This document shows, piece by piece, positions 61,258 through 64,000 of a stretch of 64,000 bases of DNA. Made by a program: the position numbers and the translations under genes. Under the pieces are notes generated by a model, which made no database searches, was not told where the DNA came from, and saw nothing but the letters and a program-made list of their open reading frames with translations. The stretch is from G963665925 sp050596425. GTDB taxonomy: Bacteria > Bacillota > Clostridia > Peptostreptococcales > Acidaminobacteraceae. Each line of letters begins with the position of its first letter. The stretch's first letter is position 1. The stretch spans positions 2,418,001 through 2,482,000 of the forward strand of contig NZ_CP192292.1 in the NCBI RefSeq assembly GCF_050596425.1, in the 5' to 3' direction.

Positions 61258-62748
61258 ATGAGACTAATTTCAATTTGGATAGACAATTACAAGATTTACA
61301 ATGACAATGAGATTGTTTTTTCTAAAAGTGAGGAAGTAAATGTAATTCAATCAAAACTTTTTAGCAAGCTAAGTATCAACACATTAGTTGGTTCCAATGG
61401 ATCTGGCAAATCTACTATAATGGGATTTATTGCATCAATATTTCATAATTTAGAAAGGTATCATACTCGTATAGAGTCTGACTTTAGATTGTTATATGAA
61501 ATTGATGTCGATGAAGAGAATGTTATTGTACAACTTGAAAAGATAGGTCCAAATATTTTTTTCAAAAATACTCAAGATACTAATAATAAGCTCTTATTAG
61601 AATGGGAGATTAAGAAGAAAGCGCCAGTTAGGCGTGAATATCAAAGAGAGTACAAATATACTTGCAGTTATGACGAGATTAGAAAGTATTTGCCAAAAAA
61701 CATTATAGTTTCGTGTTTCGAAATTGATGAAATGTATCCTGATAAAAGGACATACAATTATGTAGGAGATAGAATAGTTAAACTACATAAAGTTGGAGCA
61801 ACTACTATTTCGACTGGTTATGGATTGGGCATAACAGAAGGTATTATTAAGTTATATAGTATATTTGCAAATAATAAAATTGCTAGAAACAAGCTTGAAA
61901 ATGCATTAGATATAAAGTTTTCAAACCGAGTGAAGGTATTATTTGAATTCATATACTTTGAAGATTTCATCCCACAATATAGTGATTATGACGAAGAAGT
62001 TATGTCACAATTATTTAAGAAATATAGCACTCATTTTAATATTTATGATTTTAACGAGTTTACAGAGTTCATTTTCAGTGAGGAACTATGGGGTGAATAC
62101 ATAGTAGGAATTGAGGACGATTCTGCATGTTACTTAGATATTTTATCTTTTATTGAGGCAGACCCTGTAAATTCTGAGATACTTTTATCCTTAAGTAAAG
62201 GTAAGAGCACATATATCAATGAAATATATATTGAGAAGTGGGGGAAGCAATTACCTTTCAATAAAATGAGTTCTGGCGAGAAAATTTTTCTATATAGAAT
62301 GATTTCAATACTGTCGCATATTTGCTCTGGTTCTATTGTCTTATTAGATGAACCAGAGGTCCATTTGAATGAAAAATGGAGTAGACAATTAGTTTCAGTA
62401 CTATCACTTTTGTTCTCAGGTTTCCAGTCTCATATTTTGGTAGCGACTCATAGTCACTTGTTTATTAATAATCTATTTAAAGAGAACGTAATGCTATTTG
62501 AGAATGGGAGTGTACGAAATCCTAGAGTGCCGATTTTTTTAGCAAGTCCACATGAAATATATAGAGAACTTAATGGTGATCAAATTTACCAAAATATATC
62601 CGAAAACTTAGTACTAGAAGCTTTAGGTGTTGGAAATAAGGATGAATTACTTCAAATTTATAATGAATTAGGTGAGAGTGTATACAAATATCTTGTGTTC
62701 AAAATGTTAAAAAATGAAAATGGTGATCGCAATGTGGAAAATCAATAA
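61258..62748 (+). CDS. Cassette 17 AAA/ABC-type ATPase (Septu PtuA-like)
   Basis: The protein has 496 residues: Walker A LVGSNGSGKST (about residues 42-52), a long insertion, a signature-like MSSGEK (about 337), Walker B IVLLDEPEVHLN (about 359-370), and an H-motif ILVATHSHLFIN. This is the SMC/OLD-like ATPase type used in defence. It overlaps an HNH nuclease gene, the PtuA-PtuB layout of Septu, where the ATPase controls the nuclease. GAGGTG precedes the ATG. The assignment rests on domain pairing. Confidence 0.8.
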   Translation: MRLISIWIDNYKIYNDNEIVFSKSEEVNVIQSKLFSKLSINTLVGSNGSGKSTIMGFIASIFHNLERYHTRIESDFRLLYEIDVDEENVIVQLEKIGPNIFFKNTQDTNNKLLLEWEIKKKAPVRREYQREYKYTCSYDEIRKYLPKNIIVSCFEIDEMYPDKRTYNYVGDRIVKLHKVGATTISTGYGLGITEGIIKLYSIFANNKIARNKLENALDIKFSNRVKVLFEFIYFEDFIPQYSDYDEEVMSQLFKKYSTHFNIYDFNEFTEFIFSEELWGEYIVGIEDDSACYLDILSFIEADPVNSEILLSLSKGKSTYINEIYIEKWGKQLPFNKMSSGEKIFLYRMISILSHICSGSIVLLDEPEVHLNEKWSRQLVSVLSLLFSGFQSHILVATHSHLFINNLFKENVMLFENGSVRNPRVPIFLASPHEIYRELNGDQIYQNISENLVLEALGVGNKDELLQIYNELGESVYKYLVFKMLKNENGDRNVENQ

Positions 62749-63724
62749 TAGAACAAATGGTGTTATCCTAAATAAGTTTCACTTACATGTGGTCAAACCA
62801 TTTCTAGTTTTAATTATTGAGTGCTCTAGAAATAAGGAATACGACCTAATCAACTATATATCTTGTTGTCCAAACCCGCTAATATCTAATAATAAATCGA
62901 TATTGCTATATTTAGTGAAAAAGAAATATCTGAAGAGAAAAATATCGGATGTTGTTAGTGATATAGTAATGAACTATTCGTATAATGAGATTATTGAGCA
63001 ATATAAGATATTTCAGTTACAAAAAAAATCTGCAGATCAATTTGATTACAATATCAGAGAGGAAGATATCATTGAAGAGCTGTATTTCGTATTCAGCAAA
63101 TTCTTTTATGACAAGTTGTTTGATGATCAGTTTATTTGGAGCACACTTGGTGAAGTAGGCTTCAACAGGAAACTATTTCACAGCAATTTTTATAGTGAAA
63201 ACCAAATAGGCGTTTGTGCATATTGTGATTTAGATACTACTTTGAATTCCTCAAACAATTATGTAGAACATTTTTTACCAAGGAGTAGTTTTCCATTTTT
63301 ATCTATGCACCCAAACAACCTAATTTCATCTTGTGGAGCTTGCAATAAACAAGATGAGGGGAAAGGTGTAGCAGTTATGAATCCGATATTCTCTCCATTC
63401 AATCTTCAAATTGGCGACAGTATCGATTACAGTATCGACTACTCTAATCAAGAAATTGATCTTTCGGCTAATCAAATTGAAGTAAATAACTACATTAGTT
63501 TACTTCAATTAAGTGACCGATATAAAAAGCCACAAGTATTTAGAGCAATGCTTCTTCGAGCAGCATCCATTTATGATATATTGAATGAGTTCCCATTGTC
63601 TGAGTTAGAACTCCGTGATTATCTTATTCAACACAATGAAAAAACAAAAAAAGTTGATCCTATGGGATTCTTATTAAATCAGTTGTTCAATCGGCTTGAT
63701 GATTATGAGAAGTTTAGAAAATAA
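62732..63724 (+). CDS. Cassette 17 HNH endonuclease (Septu PtuB-like)
   Basis: The protein has about 330 residues; the ATG at 62732 overlaps the ATPase gene by 17 bp, and 62714 or 62720 are alternative starts. The HNH site reads CAYCD (about 164), VEHFLPRSSFPFLSMHPNNLISSCGACNKQDEGKG (about 178-212), with two CxxC pairs for zinc. It should nick or cut nucleic acid under control of the preceding ATPase. It is longer than typical PtuB, with a 155-residue N-terminal domain of unknown kind. Confidence 0.8.
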   Translation: MWKINNRTNGVILNKFHLHVVKPFLVLIIECSRNKEYDLINYISCCPNPLISNNKSILLYLVKKKYLKRKISDVVSDIVMNYSYNEIIEQYKIFQLQKKSADQFDYNIREEDIIEELYFVFSKFFYDKLFDDQFIWSTLGEVGFNRKLFHSNFYSENQIGVCAYCDLDTTLNSSNNYVEHFLPRSSFPFLSMHPNNLISSCGACNKQDEGKGVAVMNPIFSPFNLQIGDSIDYSIDYSNQEIDLSANQIEVNNYISLLQLSDRYKKPQVFRAMLLRAASIYDILNEFPLSELELRDYLIQHNEKTKKVDPMGFLLNQLFNRLDDYEKFRK

Positions 63725-63734
63725 TTTTTAAATC

Positions 63735-63867
63735 ACATAACACAGCGGTTCCAGACATTCCCCTTTCGATTATACGAATTGGGGAATTTTTATCGAGTTT
63801 AGTATGTTAAAATATTGAAGAGTATAGAAATAGTGGGGAACGATCTTGAACCGTGGGAACGTTACAT
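63735..63867 (+). repeat. attC site 17 (type B)
   Basis: R'' is ACATAAC (TCACATAAC against start GTTATGTGA, exact) and R' GTTACAT. Internal ATTCCCC...GGGGAAT plus TTTTT, then TGTTAAAAT. Confidence 0.9.
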
Positions 63868-63915
63868 GACAGTAAATCGCTAAGAATATTATTTGTAAGT
63901 AGAGGGGAATATATT

Positions 63916-64000
63916 TTGAAAATACAATCAAAGAAAATACTAATTACCTCAGTAGTAACATCAAGTTTACTTATGAGTGCTTGTACAACAGTTAGTGCAT
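63916..64000 (+). CDS. Cassette 18 lipoprotein, 3' partial
   Basis: An open frame from TTG 63916 with GAGGGG upstream encodes a basic head, a hydrophobic core and a lipobox LLMSAC at about residue 22. It runs off the window, so the mature protein is unseen. It shows that the array continues to the right. Confidence 0.6.
   Translation, partial: MKIQSKKILITSVVTSSLLMSACTTVSA

Larger units (their letters stand above)
40882..64000 (+). mobile_element. Integron-type gene cassette array (18 cassettes, right end open)
   Basis: Seventeen attC-like sites divide the region into cassettes 1-18, most with one or two genes reading rightward. Each cassette begins with TT after the G of the previous site, and its first 7-10 bases are the reverse complement of the bases before its own attC, exact or with one or two mismatches. 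Examples are GTTAGACG with CGTCTAAC and GTTATGTAC with GTACATAAC. This is what circular cassettes inserted at G^TT by an integron integrase leave behind. No integrase gene is in the window. Confidence 0.9.

Noticed and set aside
41715..63867. CRISPR array
   Set aside because: The repeats are about 130 bp imperfect palindromes separated by 0.5-2.6 kb with genes, with no short regular spacers and no cas genes.
41715..63867. Insertion sequences or MITEs at each repeat
   Set aside because: No transposase and no target duplications; ends follow the G^TT and own-start complement rule of integron cassettes instead.

Overview
The window is a low-GC, Gram-positive-type chromosome, most likely from an anaerobic or facultative clostridial Firmicute. 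Supporting signs are strong AGGAGG-type ribosome binding sites, several TTG starts, Firmicute-type purine and lysine riboswitches, a nupNOPQ-type nucleoside importer, and many intrinsic terminators. The genus cannot be fixed from the sequence alone.

Positions 1-38,800 are ordinary chromosome. The left edge (1-3,226) is the end of an extracellular contractile injection system (eCIS) locus with a DUF4255/Pvc16-type protein. It is followed by a Nudix hydrolase, an iron-sulfur CCG-domain protein, a triple-rhodanese lipoprotein, a chemotaxis receptor, a threonine aldolase, signal peptidase I, a nucleotidyltransferase, a second Nudix protein and a degenerate GGDEF protein. A polar amino acid ABC importer (15,570-17,837) follows a leader peptide with four consecutive Cys codons and a terminator, which suggests cysteine-responsive attenuation. 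Next come a sensor kinase-like protein, a PspA envelope-stress cluster (PspA, DUF4178, two DUF350 proteins, a lipoprotein, a membrane-anchored spermidine-synthase-like enzyme and a K+ channel), and an NhaC-type transporter behind a lysine riboswitch. A three-gene signalling operon (REC-degenerate HD, REC-HD-GYP, hybrid histidine kinase) and a nucleoside importer behind a guanine-class purine riboswitch complete this part.

Positions 38,800-40,880 form an AT-rich border zone with three unrelated low-complexity repeats, one histidine phosphatase gene, and a 200-bp segment with six TACGAC-like motifs.

Positions 40,882-64,000 are an integron-type gene cassette array. Seventeen attC-like sites of 131-135 bp (three families) separate eighteen cassettes, the last cut by the window edge. 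Each cassette start (TT after the conserved G) is the reverse complement of the first bases of its own attC, exactly or with one or two mismatches, as expected for circular cassettes inserted at G^TT. One 1,463-bp cassette occurs twice almost unchanged with ends exactly at these points, and one 959-bp ORF-less cassette occurs twice in diverged form. Cargo includes MazEF, a phosphoribosyltransferase-like protein, a reverse transcriptase with a structured leader (defence-RT or retron-like), an antisense aminoglycoside nucleotidyltransferase broken by one in-frame TGA, a GNAT plus histidine phosphatase pair, an ankyrin lipoprotein, an MFS efflux pump, and a Septu-like ATPase/HNH pair. No integrase gene is visible. 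The array therefore either lacks an integrase or is served by one outside the window. A large cassette array in a Firmicute-like background is the main discovery candidate here.
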